Assembly (NCBI GenBank): GCA_030849075.1
Contig: JASAOO010003518.1
Coordinates: 26,758 to 90,757, forward strand
Length of the DNA: 64,000 nucleotides
Origin: Zelonia costaricensis
Lineage: Eukaryota > Euglenozoa > Kinetoplastea > Trypanosomatida > Trypanosomatidae
Direction: 5' to 3'
Shown here: in pieces, positions 40,658 to 51,883 of the stretch
How positions within the stretch are numbered: position 1 is the first letter of the stretch
Layout: each line of letters starts with the position of its first letter
Program-made: the position numbers and the translations under genes
The notes under the pieces: model-generated
What the model saw: the letters and a program-made list of their open reading frames with translations, nothing else
Database searches by the model: none
What the model was told of the DNA's origin: nothing

Positions 40658-42517
40658 ATGGACGACCTGATTGCAGTCCGCATCAAGGACGGCATCTTTG
40701 CCGGCAACGCCGGCGCGGCAGCGGACAAGACGTTCCTGCTCATGAACAAGATCACGCACATCGTTAATTGCGCCGGTGCCGAGGTCGGCGACTTTTTCCT
40801 CGGCGAGCCTGGTTTCAGCTACCTTTCCTTCCCGTGGAAGGACGCGGCTGGTTCGGTGTGCACCACCATCCTCTTCGACGCCGCGGACGACAACGTCAGC
40901 CGCACGGTGCAGTTCATTGACGAGGCCCTCGCGGCTGGCGAGTGCGTGCTCGTGCACAGCGTGTACGGTAACTCGCGCAGCCCCGCTCTAATCGCTGCCT
41001 ACATGATCGTCAAGTACGGCTGGAAGCTTCAGAGCGCGCTGCAATACCTAAAAATGGCGCACCCCGACGCCGACATCAAGCCTCACTTCCAGCGCCAGCT
41101 ACGCCAGTTTGCAAAGCGCCACGACGTCGATCGGGACATCTTCGCGCAAGACGTGGACGACAGCCACTTTGGCCTAGACAATGACCAGTGGATGCTGCGC
41201 AACACGCTGCTGAATGGGCTGCTGTACAAGGAGCAAATCACCAACGGGCTGTACCGGCAGTGCACCGAGAAGGTGGACGTGGGCAGCGTCGTGGCGGGCA
41301 AGCCCACCCGACCCCGCATTTCCTTCGTGGACACGAGGAAGGGCACTGACGTCGACTCGACGTCCTCGTGCCCGGTCGTCAACCGCGCCGCCTCCTTTCA
41401 TGCAGACCCCGCGTCGTCTGAGGCCGGCGCCTTCCTCGGCTCCCGCGGCCATTCGAGTCTGCGCAGCGGCCAACGCTCGCCCAGCATCCTCAGCCGCAGC
41501 ACGTCGCCGTGTGCGCGGCGGCTCGAGTCGGACCCCCGCACATGCCCCAAGGGCCGCCAGGTGCTGCCCGTCGTGCACAGCGGCACCACCGAGACGGGCA
41601 CGTCGGCGCCCGGTAAGGCGGTGGAGCGGGCCCCTGCCCTGCGCACGTTCAGCTCCTCCTCGCACCTCGGCGACCGTTCTGCGCGCGGACGCGATGGCGA
41701 GGATGTGGCCACGCCCGTGCACCAGAGGCAGCCGTCGGTGGACTCGGTGCGCTCTGTCGACTACGCGCGGCTCGCACCGCCGGCGCAGGTGCGGTCACCC
41801 TTTGCGACGCTCGGGTCTAGCCACAAGTACCGCAACGGTTCCCCGCTGCCTGTGTCGAAGGACAAAAAGGGTGGCGCCAAGGCGGCGGCCCACACCCGCA
41901 TCTCGTCCTCCCCATCGAGCCGCCCCGCCACAACGACCCCTGTCAGCCCCATTCCCATCCCCACGTCCCCGCAGGTCCTTAGCAGCGCGGCGGCGAGCAG
42001 TCCCTCGTCGGTGCGCAGCACCGGGCGCACGGACGCCCCGCTAACGAGCAATCTGCCCACCCGCGACGCCATTGGCCGGCCGTCGGCGGCGGGCTACCGC
42101 GGCATCGCCCCGTCCCGCTCGGTGGTGGGGCCGCGCACTAGCGACGTGACGTACCGTATCCCAAGCTCCGCCAATCAGTCCCCGTCTCGACAGAGCACCG
42201 ACCGCATGAGCGACTCGCGGACGGGTAGCAGCCGACGTCGCACCATGTCCCCGGTGCACCAAGTTGTTGTGAAGCGGTCCCCAAGCGGTGGGAAGTCGGC
42301 CGCCACCGGCAGCGGGGATGCCAAGCCACGTAGCCGCACCCGGTCGCCGAAGACGAAGAAGCGCGGCGATCCAAGTGCCGCGAACTCCTTGCAAAACTCG
42401 TTCTCGAGTGCCGAGCAGGTGTCCGCTGGCGCCGGCGCCAACGGGACTGCTTCCAAGAACGCCACTACCGTCCGCCGCCAGCCGCCACCAGCGATCTCGT
42501 CGCGCCGCATAGCATAG
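40658..42517 (+). CDS. Dual-specificity phosphatase-fold protein, predicted inactive
   Basis: This protein of 619 residues has a dual-specificity phosphatase domain at about 1-155, followed by a 460-residue disordered tail rich in Ser, Pro, Arg and Thr. The active-site loop reads HSVYGNSRSP (100-109). The consensus is HCxxGxSRS, so the nucleophile Cys is Ser101 while the phosphate-binding Arg107 and Ser106 remain. The general-acid loop still has Asp62 (FPWKD). This makes it a STYX-type pseudophosphatase that could bind phosphoproteins without hydrolysing them. The codon for residue 101 is AGC, so Cys would need one base change. The tail has many SP and RSxS sites suited to phosphorylation. 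Partner and pathway are unknown. Confidence 0.9.
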   Translation: MDDLIAVRIKDGIFAGNAGAAADKTFLLMNKITHIVNCAGAEVGDFFLGEPGFSYLSFPWKDAAGSVCTTILFDAADDNVSRTVQFIDEALAAGECVLVHSVYGNSRSPALIAAYMIVKYGWKLQSALQYLKMAHPDADIKPHFQRQLRQFAKRHDVDRDIFAQDVDDSHFGLDNDQWMLRNTLLNGLLYKEQITNGLYRQCTEKVDVGSVVAGKPTRPRISFVDTRKGTDVDSTSSCPVVNRAASFHADPASSEAGAFLGSRGHSSLRSGQRSPSILSRSTSPCARRLESDPRTCPKGRQVLPVVHSGTTETGTSAPGKAVERAPALRTFSSSSHLGDRSARGRDGEDVATPVHQRQPSVDSVRSVDYARLAPPAQVRSPFATLGSSHKYRNGSPLPVSKDKKGGAKAAAHTRISSSPSSRPATTTPVSPIPIPTSPQVLSSAAASSPSSVRSTGRTDAPLTSNLPTRDAIGRPSAAGYRGIAPSRSVVGPRTSDVTYRIPSSANQSPSRQSTDRMSDSRTGSSRRRTMSPVHQVVVKRSPSGGKSAATGSGDAKPRSRTRSPKTKKRGDPSAANSLQNSFSSAEQVSAGAGANGTASKNATTVRRQPPPAISSRRIA

Positions 42518-45500
42518 CACTGCCCTCGCTTCTCCACTCCTTTTTTGCTTTTGCGACGGAGACAAAGTGTCCGGCATCGGACATGCGCAGGCGTGCTGCC
42601 AACTTCGTGTGGCCGTTCGGCGTAGGTGTGGATATCTCGACGAGGGCACGTAGACAAGCCGCATTCCCGTCCCCAGACGTGAAGGTGTGTGAGGGCGGAC
42701 GTGCGTGTGTGTCTTAGGCGTAGACACACCTGCGTGCAAGTGCGCCTCTGCACATCCTCCCCTCCTTCTGTCCCTATCACCGTGCAGCGGCCCTCCCCCA
42801 TGAGCTTTCTTTCTCTCCTCACGCGATCCCCCCTCCTCCCTGCTACAGTGCTTTTCTGGTTGCACTCACGTCGTGCGCCGACGCCTTGCCCTCTCGCATC
42901 TCCTCCTCGCAGCGTCACCCCCCATGAAGTCTGCCCGACAGCTTTCACCGATAAGTATAAGGTGAAGGCGCGAAGGGGGAGGGAGACGAAAGCAAGAAAA
43001 AAAGGCATCGCAGGTGTCCTCTTGCCTTGGCATGTGCACGTTGACCCTCTCTCTGACCTGCGTCGCCGCCTTTTTCCCCCTTCCCTAGATGGTGTGCGCT
43101 TTTTTCGACCTCTGCTGACTTCGTCCATGTGTGGCTGTGCCGCTGTAGATAAGTGCGTTGTTTGGTTGTGCAGCGCGCGCGGGGAGCCGACAGACTCCCT
43201 GCTGCAGGTCTCCTGAACATAGTTGCCGTTCCCGCCTAGACACGATAAGGGTGTCTTTTGTACTGTTAACTTCCGCCGCTTTGCCGGGCCACTTTTTTTT
43301 TTTTCCGTTTCCCTGTTCCGATCGGTGATTTTGTTTTCCCGGGTTAGTGTGCATTGGGTGCGTGTGTTGAGTGTCGGGGCTTGGGTGCGAGAGTGTGCGT
43401 CTCGTCATCGCGTCTCGGTGCGCCGTGGCCATGGCGAGCGGGGGACTCCTCAATCCCTCCTCCCGGACTTGTCCTGCGCGGTTCTCGCTTCTCTCACGTC
43501 CCGCCAGTCCTGATTTTTTTTCCATCGAGTAGTTTCGTTTCTGCGGCTATGGGGCCTCCCTTTCTCTCTAGCTTCCCACTCTTGATTGTTCTCAGCCTGC
43601 ACTGTACCCTGTTTTGCGTCGGTTTTCTTTGTAGCTTCCGCCCTCTCCGTGTCTGTTACTTTTGTGCCTTGTTTCCCGTAGAGGAGGCGAAAGGGGGGGG
43701 GAATGTGAGCGCGCGTTTGGGTGTACTCCAAATTCGTGCGCTGTGTCTTTGCGCTGTGGTGGGCCGCTGCTGCTGTCTTGGGACTTTCTCTCTCATCTCC
43801 CTTGGTGCCGCAACCCCTCTGGCTCGCGTCCTGCGGCGGCGGCGCGCGTTGGGGTGCCCCGGTTGCTGCGTCCTCTCTGTATGTCGCTGTCGAGGATTCT
43901 CTGGGCCGGCTTCGCCCCGAAGTCCGAGAGGTCCGTTCAACCCTCCGCCCTCCACCTTTCCCCTCTTTTTCTCCACGTTGTCGAGGCTTTTCATGCTGTG
44001 TGTATGAGCGTGTATGCGCCGTCGCGGTACGGGTGACCTCATCGTTTTCTTGCGTCTCTCTGGGCCGATCCCTCGAACACTCCCTCTTGTTGTTTTTCCG
44101 GCTTCATGCCCAGACACCGCTTTCGTCCCTCGTCCCCGCTCGACCCGATGCGCGCTGATACTGTAGCGCGCTTTTGCGAGTGTGTGACGCGATCGCTACT
44201 GACGTCGTTTTTCTTCTTCTTCAAGTTTCTCTTCGCGCTTGTGGAGCTTTATGGTCTCTCTGCGTCCCTTGTCTCACCCCGGCGCTTCAGGACTCGCGTG
44301 TTTCTTGACCTTCCTGCCTCTCTTGTCCTGCTTGGTCGGACTTGGAGGGCGATGCAGAGATCCAGGGTGAGCTCGCCCTTCCTCTTGTCCGCTGTGTTTG
44401 ATCGGCAATGCAGCTGGTGTCGAAGTGGTGTGGAGGCATGGGGTAGAAAAAGGGACCAAGAGGATGCTAGTAGGGAGGAGGGGGGATGGTTGGCGAGGGA
44501 GGTGGATTTCGTTGCACCAAAACAACAACAACAACAGAATCGCCCTGATTCTCCTCCGTGTGCAAAGGTTTCCACAGCGACTGGCGGTTCGAGATTTGCT
44601 CAACCATGGCTTTGCGCACCGTCAACGCAAGCGTGGCCGTGGAGCGCATTTTTCTTTCCCCCTCTTCTCTGCCTTCTCCGTAACTTCTTTTTTCCTTGCT
44701 CACTTTCGCGCCCGTTCTTCTCGCCTGCGGGAGATGCGTCGGCACACCGCGCCGTCCGTGTACTCGTTTGTTGTCTCTCCAGGGTGGCGCAATATACTGC
44801 CTTCCCCTTTCGCCTTCACCCTCCTTCCCGGCTCGGTGTTTGGCTTGCGCGATCGCCGCTGTGGCGTCGGTATGCTGGATTGGCTCGTTCTCTAGCCTCT
44901 CCGTCATTGTGTGCGGCGATGTGTACGTGCTCTGCCGTTGTGCACTCTTGCTCGAGGAGAACAGAGCGCTCGTGCGTGCGCGTTGGTGCGCCGGTGTGTT
45001 TGTGTGTGTGTGTGTGCGTGTTTGTGTGTCTGGATGACACTGTGCGCTTTCAGCGTGACTCAGAGCGGCTGGCTCCCTCCTACATCTTTGTCAGTCTATC
45101 ACTGTCCCAACCGCTAAAGAAAGCAAAAAAACAAAACGCAATGCGAAAGGGAATCCAAGCATCGACAACAACGCAGGAACAAACTTTCGCCACAGCAGAC
45201 AAACGCGGTAGTGGTTTCACAGAGCGGCGAACGCCAAGGGCTGCCGAGGGGTGTTGCGCCTCTTCTGTGGTGACGCGGGAACACGTACGTCCTCTTCACT
45301 TTTTCCACATGTCCCGAAGCCTCTACCGCCTCGTACCTCTGGAGACAAAAAGGAGGGGTAAGGCGGGGGTGGGGTGTGGGGGGGGGGGAGGCGCGCCTCG
45401 TATTGCACCCACAACGCATTTTCTGTAGCTGGATGAGTTGGACATGTGTGTGCTTTCTTGAACCACGTGCACGCTCACAGGCGAAGCGCACCGCTCCGCA

Positions 45501-45946
45501 CCACCTGCATGCTCCTGAAAGCAGCTGCAACTTGACCCACTGACTCCTTCATCCGCGGCTTTCCCCTCACCCACTGTTTGACGCTGCCCCAGCGCCGCCA
45601 ACCTCTCTCACGTGTGCGGTGCGCAGAGTGTACTCGCTCTCACCACACACGCAGCGCGCTCTGCCACTCTCCCCCCATCCCCACCCCCCGCGCGCTCGCT
45701 TTTCCTCTGTCGGCGTGGCACACTCGCCGCTCACGAGCAGCTGTACCGAGCACGAGACGTTCTCGGCGAGCGCACATCCGTTCAATCCCTACCGGTGCGT
45801 GTTTTGCGCTCCTTTCGGTGGCGGGGCGCCCCTTTTGACGATAGCGTCCTCGGAGTCTTCACTGTCTTGGTCTTGAGCCAGTCTCCCTGTTACTCCTCTC
45901 TGCTTTTGCGCTTCTTCTTTTCCCTTCTTGCTCCTTCTAGCTCACC
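42518..45946. other. 3.4 kb spacer, pyrimidine-rich
   Basis: No gene is supported between the pseudophosphatase and the 148-residue protein. The plus strand is strongly T/C-rich through 43.2-45.0 kb, the mirror image of the purine-rich spacers in the minus-strand unit. A frame of about 440 codons (44106-45428) has Phe/Ser/Leu/Cys/Arg-rich random composition. A G11 run lies at 45378-45388. Confidence 0.6.
45911..45940 (+). promoter_or_regulatory. Predicted trans-splice acceptor of the 148-residue gene
   Basis: A dense C/T tract from 45911 ends in TCTAG (AG 45939-45940). That AG is six bases before the ATG. Confidence 0.7.
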
Positions 45947-46393
45947 ATGTCCTACAATGGACGCAAGCTGAAGTACTTCGTCGACGACTCGGATGGCTGG
46001 CTGCGCAGGAACACCCAGGCAGCGGAGCGCTTTGTCATGGCCGAGGACGACGGCGAGACAAAGGAGATGCTGGGCCTGATGACGAACCGCGCACACTTCG
46101 CCAGCTTCTGGGGTGTCGTGCGCGGGCTGCCGGCAGCTATGGCGGTGCAGGCCCAGGAGCGGTCGCACCTCCGCGTGACGTGGACCTCGGGGCTGCAAGC
46201 GTTGACCTCGCACACCTTTGTGCGCCGCGGTTACGTCCACGTGGTCGACAAGGAGCGCATCGTAAGCCTGCCCATCATCGGCCCGTGGATCTCCTCTTTC
46301 TTCCAGAAGCCGATCGAGGAGTTTCTGGTGGTGCGGGAAGGGCGGGTGGAGTTCCGCAGTGTAGGCTACGCCTGGGACATGGGCAAGTACTGA
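45947..46393 (+). CDS. Conserved protein of 148 residues, unknown function
   Basis: This protein begins MSYNGRKLKYFVDD and ends SVGYAWDMGKY. It is balanced in composition and looks globular, with alternating hydrophobic strands (SHLRVTWTSGLQAL, RGYVHVVDKERIVSLPIIGPW) and a few aromatic residues. It has no signal peptide or clear membrane helix; the IIGPWISSFF stretch is only moderately hydrophobic. I do not recognise a domain. The coding call rests on composition and a strong tract-AG signal six bases upstream of the ATG. Confidence 0.78.
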   Translation: MSYNGRKLKYFVDDSDGWLRRNTQAAERFVMAEDDGETKEMLGLMTNRAHFASFWGVVRGLPAAMAVQAQERSHLRVTWTSGLQALTSHTFVRRGYVHVVDKERIVSLPIIGPWISSFFQKPIEEFLVVREGRVEFRSVGYAWDMGKY

Positions 46394-47241
46394 AGTACAC
46401 GGGAGCTGTGTTGACCAAGAAGCACAACGGCGACGCTGAGGCTGATGAAAAAAAGGGAGAGAGAAGGAAGTGCCCCATGGGCACGCGTTGTGGCGTGATG
46501 CTGCCCGGCCTCTTGCAGAATCCAGTGCCCCCACGTGCGAGTGCCGGCGTGCGGAGGTGGCGCCCTTTTTTCCCCCTTCCTCTCGCGTGAGCTGCTTCAC
46601 CTCCTTCACAGGTGCGTTGCGCACACACCGAATGACGAGGAGAATGAGGCGCAGTGCACGATGCGGTTCTTCTTCTCGCCGTTGAAAGGACTTCCACACT
46701 TGTGCTAGACATGGCGCAATCCGCACGTCGAAGCTGGGGTCGCTTGCGCTGCGCTCACGTTGGGGTGTGACGCGCCGGACGCGTCGCGTGTGGTGTTGTC
46801 GCGGTGCACAAGCGTGCGGAGCGGCTTTGCTGCTGCCACCGTTACGTGAGGAAACAGAGGTCGCGTCGCTCTCGCTCGCCGTCCCCAGCGTGTGCCGTGA
46901 AGCCGCATATGAACCTTTGTCCGCTCGTCGTCATGCAACGTCCCTTTGCTCTTTTCCCCTTTTTTCCCATCGGGCCACCTTGAACCTCGTTGAAGCGCCA
47001 CACATCCACCTCCTTGCAGGTAAAGGAAGGAACAATAGAGACCCAAACCGGCGGCCACTCATTTACCGCGTCGCTGCTGCCGCCCTACAAGAAGGCAAGG
47101 GACTTTTGTTTTCTCTGCACCCTGCTGATCCTTCCGTCTTTGCTGTCCCATCGCCGTCGCGGCACGGGCTTGGGCAGCCGCGCAGACGTCTCTAGAACCC
47201 ACACCCACGTACACACGCATACACACACGCTGTCTTGCACC
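46394..47241. other. Spacer upstream of the histone deacetylase
   Basis: About 850 bases. Several pyrimidine tracts with AG sites near 47180 precede the deacetylase ATG, and a short CA-rich run lies at 47217-47229. No gene is seen. Confidence 0.6.
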
Positions 47242-48519
47242 ATGCACGCCAGTGGGGGTGTTTTGCCCGCTGGCCCCGGTGAGGACCGCGGCCGCGTGGC
47301 GCTGATCGACACGACCGGCTACGCCTCAGATATGAACATCTCCGCCTTCGTGCCGCAGCACGCGATGAAGCCGTACCGCGTGCTTGCCGCAATGGAGATT
47401 GTTCGTGCGCTCAAGATCGACGAGCACTGTCGCACCGTAGTCCCGCCGCTGGCGAAGGTGGAGGAGCTGATGGCCTACCACGCCGGCACGTACGTCGCCA
47501 ACCTCGGCCTGCACAGCAGCCGTAGCTGGCTCTGGAACACTGAGACGTCCAAGGTGTTCTTTACCGGCGACTGCCCGCCGGTGGAGGGGGTCATGGAGCA
47601 CTCCATCGCGACCGCGAGTGGGACCTTGATGGGGGCGGTGCTGCTGAACAGCGGGCAGGTGGACGTGGCGGTGCACTGGGGCGGCGGCATGCACCACTCC
47701 AAGTGTGGCGAGTGCTCAGGCTTCTGCTACGTCAACGACATCGTCCTCGGCATTCTGGAGCTGCTCAAGTGCCACGAGCGGGTGCTGTACATCGACATTG
47801 ACCTGCACCACGGCGACGGCGTTGACGAGGCCTTCTGCCAGAGCGACCGCGTCTTTACGCTATCGCTGCACAAGTTCGGCGAGAGCTTCTTCCCTGGGAC
47901 GGGCCACCCGCGCGATGTCGGCTGCGGCCGCGGGCGCTACTACAGCATGAACCTCGCCGTGTGGGACGGCATCACGGACTTCTACTACCTCGGTGTCTTC
48001 AAGCATGCCCTGCACTCCATCGTGCGCCACTACGCCCCTGATGTCATTGTGCTGCAGTGCGGCGCCGACTCGCTGGCTGGGGACCGACTGGGGCCGCTGA
48101 ATCTCTCCTCCTTCGGGCACGGGCAGTGCGTGCAGGCGGTGCGCGACCTCGGCATCCCGCTGCTGGCGGTGGGTGGCGGCGGGTATGCCATCCGCAACGT
48201 GGCGAAGCTCTGGGCGTACGAGACGAGCATCCTCACCGGGCATCCCCTCTCGCCCAGCACAGTGCTGCCGGTCACGGCGATGCCGCTGAGTGGGTGGCTT
48301 TTCGAGGAGTCCTCTCTGCTGACCGTTCCACAGGACCGCAGCAACCGCGTTCTGCCGGGGCTGCACTGCCAGCGCGCGTACCAGGCCATGATGGAGCAGA
48401 TTGACCGGCACGTGCCGCACATCCAGCCGCACCCACACCTGAGGCCTAACGGCGGACCACCCGACACGGCTACGCAAGCGGTCGCAGCGTCACCGTCGCC
48501 GACAGCGGCGCATTCATGA
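47242..48519 (+). CDS. HDAC: Class I (RPD3-like) histone deacetylase
   Basis: This zinc hydrolase of 425 residues removes acetyl groups from lysines, probably on histones in the nucleus. The HDAC core fills most of the protein. The catalytic His pair is His151-His152 (GGGMHHSK), zinc ligands are Asp187 and His189 (YIDIDLHHGDG) and Asp276 (QCGADS), and the transition-state Tyr is Tyr315 (GGGGYAIRN). All are intact, so it should be active. The FCYVNDIVLGILELLK stretch is typical of class I. Kinetoplastids have two class I enzymes (DAC1 and DAC3); which one this is cannot be settled by eye. The tail after about 390 is Pro/Ala/His-rich. The start is the first ATG after the predicted acceptor. Confidence 0.95.
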   Translation: MHASGGVLPAGPGEDRGRVALIDTTGYASDMNISAFVPQHAMKPYRVLAAMEIVRALKIDEHCRTVVPPLAKVEELMAYHAGTYVANLGLHSSRSWLWNTETSKVFFTGDCPPVEGVMEHSIATASGTLMGAVLLNSGQVDVAVHWGGGMHHSKCGECSGFCYVNDIVLGILELLKCHERVLYIDIDLHHGDGVDEAFCQSDRVFTLSLHKFGESFFPGTGHPRDVGCGRGRYYSMNLAVWDGITDFYYLGVFKHALHSIVRHYAPDVIVLQCGADSLAGDRLGPLNLSSFGHGQCVQAVRDLGIPLLAVGGGGYAIRNVAKLWAYETSILTGHPLSPSTVLPVTAMPLSGWLFEESSLLTVPQDRSNRVLPGLHCQRAYQAMMEQIDRHVPHIQPHPHLRPNGGPPDTATQAVAASPSPTAAHS

Positions 48520-49280
48520 ACAAGAATTGCTGTGTCGGAGTCAAAGAGGGTGCGGCTGAGGACGAGACCACCGAAGCTGGCGGCGGGACCCGAGAGTGAG
48601 TCCGTCAAGGCACCGGTCCGGTGCAGTAGTGGAACGGCTCGCTGCCTCATAAAGTGTGGAGCTCCTATCGTGTAGCGTGTTTCTTCTGCTAATGGTGTTC
48701 TCTTGCGCGAGAAGCGGAGGGAATCAGCACGTTGCGCCAAACGACTTTGAAAAATTGCGATGCACTAGATGATCAACTGCGCGGCGCAAGTGAGCAATCC
48801 GCATGTAGGTGGACGCTTACAGAGAAACTCTGCTGCCTCCATTCCAGCGGCGGAGCTTGGAAGTGAGTCTGCCAACAGCGAGCACAGACTCCCTTGGGCG
48901 ACGCACATCGTGCTGAGTCGTTGATGTCTTCTCCACCCAGCTGCACTCCCTCGCTTATAACCCACCGCACTTTTTGGACGTGAGCATTCGCGCATCCAAT
49001 CATTTCTCGAACATCTTTACTTCTCAACTCACACACAGCACCGCACTCACTTCCTGAAGGACAATCACGTATTAGCACTTCTCAGCCTCCGTTCCTCTTC
49101 TCCTCATCCCGCTCCCCCTCTTTTCTCTGGACATCCAGCTTCACCACTCCCGCCATTCACAGGTGCCCACCCCCTTACTGTGTACTGTGAAGTTCTCGCA
49201 CTTTACTTTGCATCACCATATTTCGACACACAGAAACACACACACACACACACATACAAACGGGCTGGCAACTATCAGCG
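48520..49280. other. Spacer between deacetylase and LACTB2-like gene
   Basis: About 760 bases. A strong pyrimidine tract runs at 49090-49135 with AG at 49137-49138, and an AC repeat lies at 49236-49254 inside the predicted 5'UTR. No gene is seen. Confidence 0.6.
49236..49254. repeat. (AC)n microsatellite
   Basis: A short dinucleotide tract lies within the predicted 5'UTR of the LACTB2-like gene. Confidence 0.85.
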
Positions 49281-50324
49281 ATGCACACCAACGCCACTGC
49301 TGTTGCTGCTGCGGCGGCGAGTGCCGCCGCCGAGGCCGCCATGCCGGTTATCGCTGCCTTGTCGAGCCGCGTCGTCCGCATCATGGGCCTCAACCCGAGC
49401 CCCATGACCTTGCAAGGCAGCAACACCTACCTCGTCGGGACAGGGCAGAAGCGGCTGCTGATCGATTCCGGCGAGGGCGTGCCCGGGTACGGTGAGCTGC
49501 TGCAGCAGGCCGTGGCCGCCGAGTCGACGCGGATGGGCAGCCCGGTGCGCATCTCGAAGCTCCTGCTCACGCACTGGCACGGCGACCACATCGGCGGTGT
49601 TGAAACGGTGCGCCGCTTGTTTCCCGACGTGCAGCTGCTCAAGCAGCCGTCGCAGTACGTGCAGACGGCGGTGGACTCGCTTTGCGTGCCGCCGCCGGAT
49701 GTGCTGAAGGTGGAGGGCGCCACGCTCGACCTCCTCCACACACCAGGTCACACAGACGACCACCTCTGCGCCTTTCTGCGCGAGGAGCAGGCCATCTTCA
49801 CGGCCGACACGATCCTCGGCACGGGCACTTCGGTCTTCTCAAGCTTCAAGGATTACATGAACTCACTTTACTTGCTGAAGCGGATGGAGCCGCAGCGGCT
49901 GTATCCGGCGCACGGCCCTGTCGTCGAGGACGGCGCGGCCCGCGTCGACGAGATTATTCAGCACCGCAACCTGCGGGAGCGGCAGATCCTGCACGTGCTG
50001 TGCGAGCGCACCCAAAGCGCCACCGCACCTTACAGTGACAAGGGCTTGAACATCCGTGAGCTGGTGGATGCGATCTACACCACCACGCCGGTCTCTCTCA
50101 AGACCGCTGCCGGCGCCAACGTTTTTCACCACTTGAAGAAGCTGCTGAACGAGGGCAAGGCAGTGGTGCGCTACGCGCCGGACGACCTCGCTTACTTCCT
50201 CAAGGACGCGACAGACTACACGGCGTTTGGGGAGGGGGCAGAGGCGGACATGAAGGTGATGGTGCGCATCCTGACGGAGTTCCGTGTCGCCGCGGCGGCT
50301 GGCGTGTCTTCTCCAGCCGCGTAG
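49281..50324 (+). CDS. Metallo-beta-lactamase-fold hydrolase, LACTB2-like
   Basis: This protein of 347 residues belongs to the metallo-beta-lactamase fold. The metal motif is THWHGDHIGG with His98, His100, Asp102 and His103; PGHTDDH, FTADT and YPAHGP supply the further ligands. The N-terminal NPSPMTLQGSNTYLVG and a C-terminal winged-helix-like segment follow the LACTB2 family, whose human member is a mitochondrial single-strand endoribonuclease. RNase activity here is inference. The first 20 residues are almost all Ala; a start at Met21 (49341) would drop them. There is no clear Arg-rich presequence. Confidence 0.9.
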   Translation: MHTNATAVAAAAASAAAEAAMPVIAALSSRVVRIMGLNPSPMTLQGSNTYLVGTGQKRLLIDSGEGVPGYGELLQQAVAAESTRMGSPVRISKLLLTHWHGDHIGGVETVRRLFPDVQLLKQPSQYVQTAVDSLCVPPPDVLKVEGATLDLLHTPGHTDDHLCAFLREEQAIFTADTILGTGTSVFSSFKDYMNSLYLLKRMEPQRLYPAHGPVVEDGAARVDEIIQHRNLRERQILHVLCERTQSATAPYSDKGLNIRELVDAIYTTTPVSLKTAAGANVFHHLKKLLNEGKAVVRYAPDDLAYFLKDATDYTAFGEGAEADMKVMVRILTEFRVAAAAGVSSPAA

Positions 50325-51883
50325 GGCGCGATGCGTTGTGGCGAGTTCTTCGCAGTCCCGCTTCTTTCAAGGACTGCGGCATGTGTGTGTGGAAGAGGCG
50401 AGATGCGGGAGGGGGGGAGGAGAAACGTGACGCCACGCAAGTTATCCGTATTGGCAGCCGCACTGCCGTTCGTGGTAAACGACGGCGCGTTCTCCCCTTC
50501 CTCGAAGTATGGGTGCTTGTGCCCATGTTTGATGTTGCTCGCGCGCAGTGCTCCTCGTGACGTCTCCGTGCCCGATGCTGCTATTCGTTTCCACATTTAC
50601 GAGCCTGGGACCTCATGAAAGGAGCGTCTGACATGGTGTGTGCTCATCCCGGCCCGAGTGTGCATGGCGAGTCGGTCACTTGTTCGTTTTTTTTTTCTCT
50701 GACAGCGAAGGCGCCTGCAGAAGTCGCCGCTGAAGACGTCTGTGCTGCGGTTCTGACTTCTCCCTTTCCTTCCTCAAGCTTCTACCCATCTACTTGATGA
50801 GGGGGATCGAAAGGAAAGAATGAAGAAGAAGAGGGGGGGGGGCTTGGCGGTGATGCGAGCAGCTCTTCCTGCTCATCGTGAACGCCTAGCGCGCGTGTGC
50901 GCGCTTGCTCCCCTGAGAATGCGATGTAGCAATACAGTGAGCTCTTCCTCTTGCCGATTGTGGCGCTTGACGTGACACGTTCTCGCGGGTGTCGACAGCA
51001 ACGAGCGAAGGAGCAGTTCGCGAGATCAGGTGCCGCGGTATGCGGTGAGGCTGTCAACGCTCGCGGTGACCGCCGACGTGTGTTTCGGTGTCCTCGCGTG
51101 TGCGAGGGCACGGGGCGTCGCACCGAATCGGATTCGATACTGTGGTGCTTCTCCACACACCGCACCTGCGTTTCCCGCCGCTTTCACTTCGCTTTCATTT
51201 TTCTCTTCCGTTTTCGTGTGCGATGAAAGCGTGGCAGCTTACGTATTAGCTACTTCTTTGTGTCCTTGTTTTTATCTTTTTTTGCTTTCTACGCAGCTCC
51301 CTCGCGTTTCTCTCCCGTTGCTGCCGTGTCCACGAAGGGTGAAGTGCCGGGCTACGGAAGCACACTCGCGGGATCTGCTACTACTCCGAAACCCCAAAGC
51401 AAGAGGTTAACTTCCGCCGAGAGTGACGAAGTGCTGCTTAGTGACAGTTCCTGACCGGCACTTCAGGGGTTTGTATCTGACGGAGAGAGTGAGCCCAGGC
51501 GACACTGCGTGGAGCTGGAAGCTGTTCAGCGCGTAGGCACTCTCTGTGTATTGCTTGGGTGTGCCGCCTATATCTCACCCTTCACCGCCTCCTCCACTCA
51601 TCGACCTTCTATGCTGCACGGCGACATGCTTTGGTTTGTGCCCGCACCGCCTCGCATGCCGTCCGTCATGCAACACCGACGACACCACAGCCAGAACACA
51701 CTTCCCACCTTCGTCGAGGGGAACACCGAGTGATCGGGGTCCGCATTCACACGCAAGCGATCGGCGAACAAAGCTGAAGGTGAACGCAGCGACAGCGCGA
51801 TTGCACATCCACGCAATCGCACTGTCCCACTCACGCGTTACTCTCTATTCCCCCCTGTCTACCCTTTTTTTCTCCTCAGCTAC
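50325..51883. other. 1.6 kb spacer between LACTB2-like gene and NBP35
   Basis: No gene is supported. A G10 run lies at 50833-50842. Small frames near 51000-52000 translate to random-looking peptides. Confidence 0.6.
51841..51879 (+). promoter_or_regulatory. Predicted trans-splice acceptor of NBP35
   Basis: An almost pure C/T run from 51841 to 51877 ends in AG (51878-51879), four bases before the ATG. It is the strongest tract in the window. Confidence 0.75.

Noticed and set aside
44586..44596. GGTTCGAG resembling a tRNA B box
   Set aside because: It departs from the B-box consensus after GGTTCGA and no matching A box or cloverleaf was found nearby.
44106..45428. Open frame of about 440 codons on plus
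   Set aside because: Composition is Phe/Ser/Leu/Cys/Arg-rich with dinucleotide-repeat peptides, as expected from translating a pyrimidine-rich spacer; no domain pattern.
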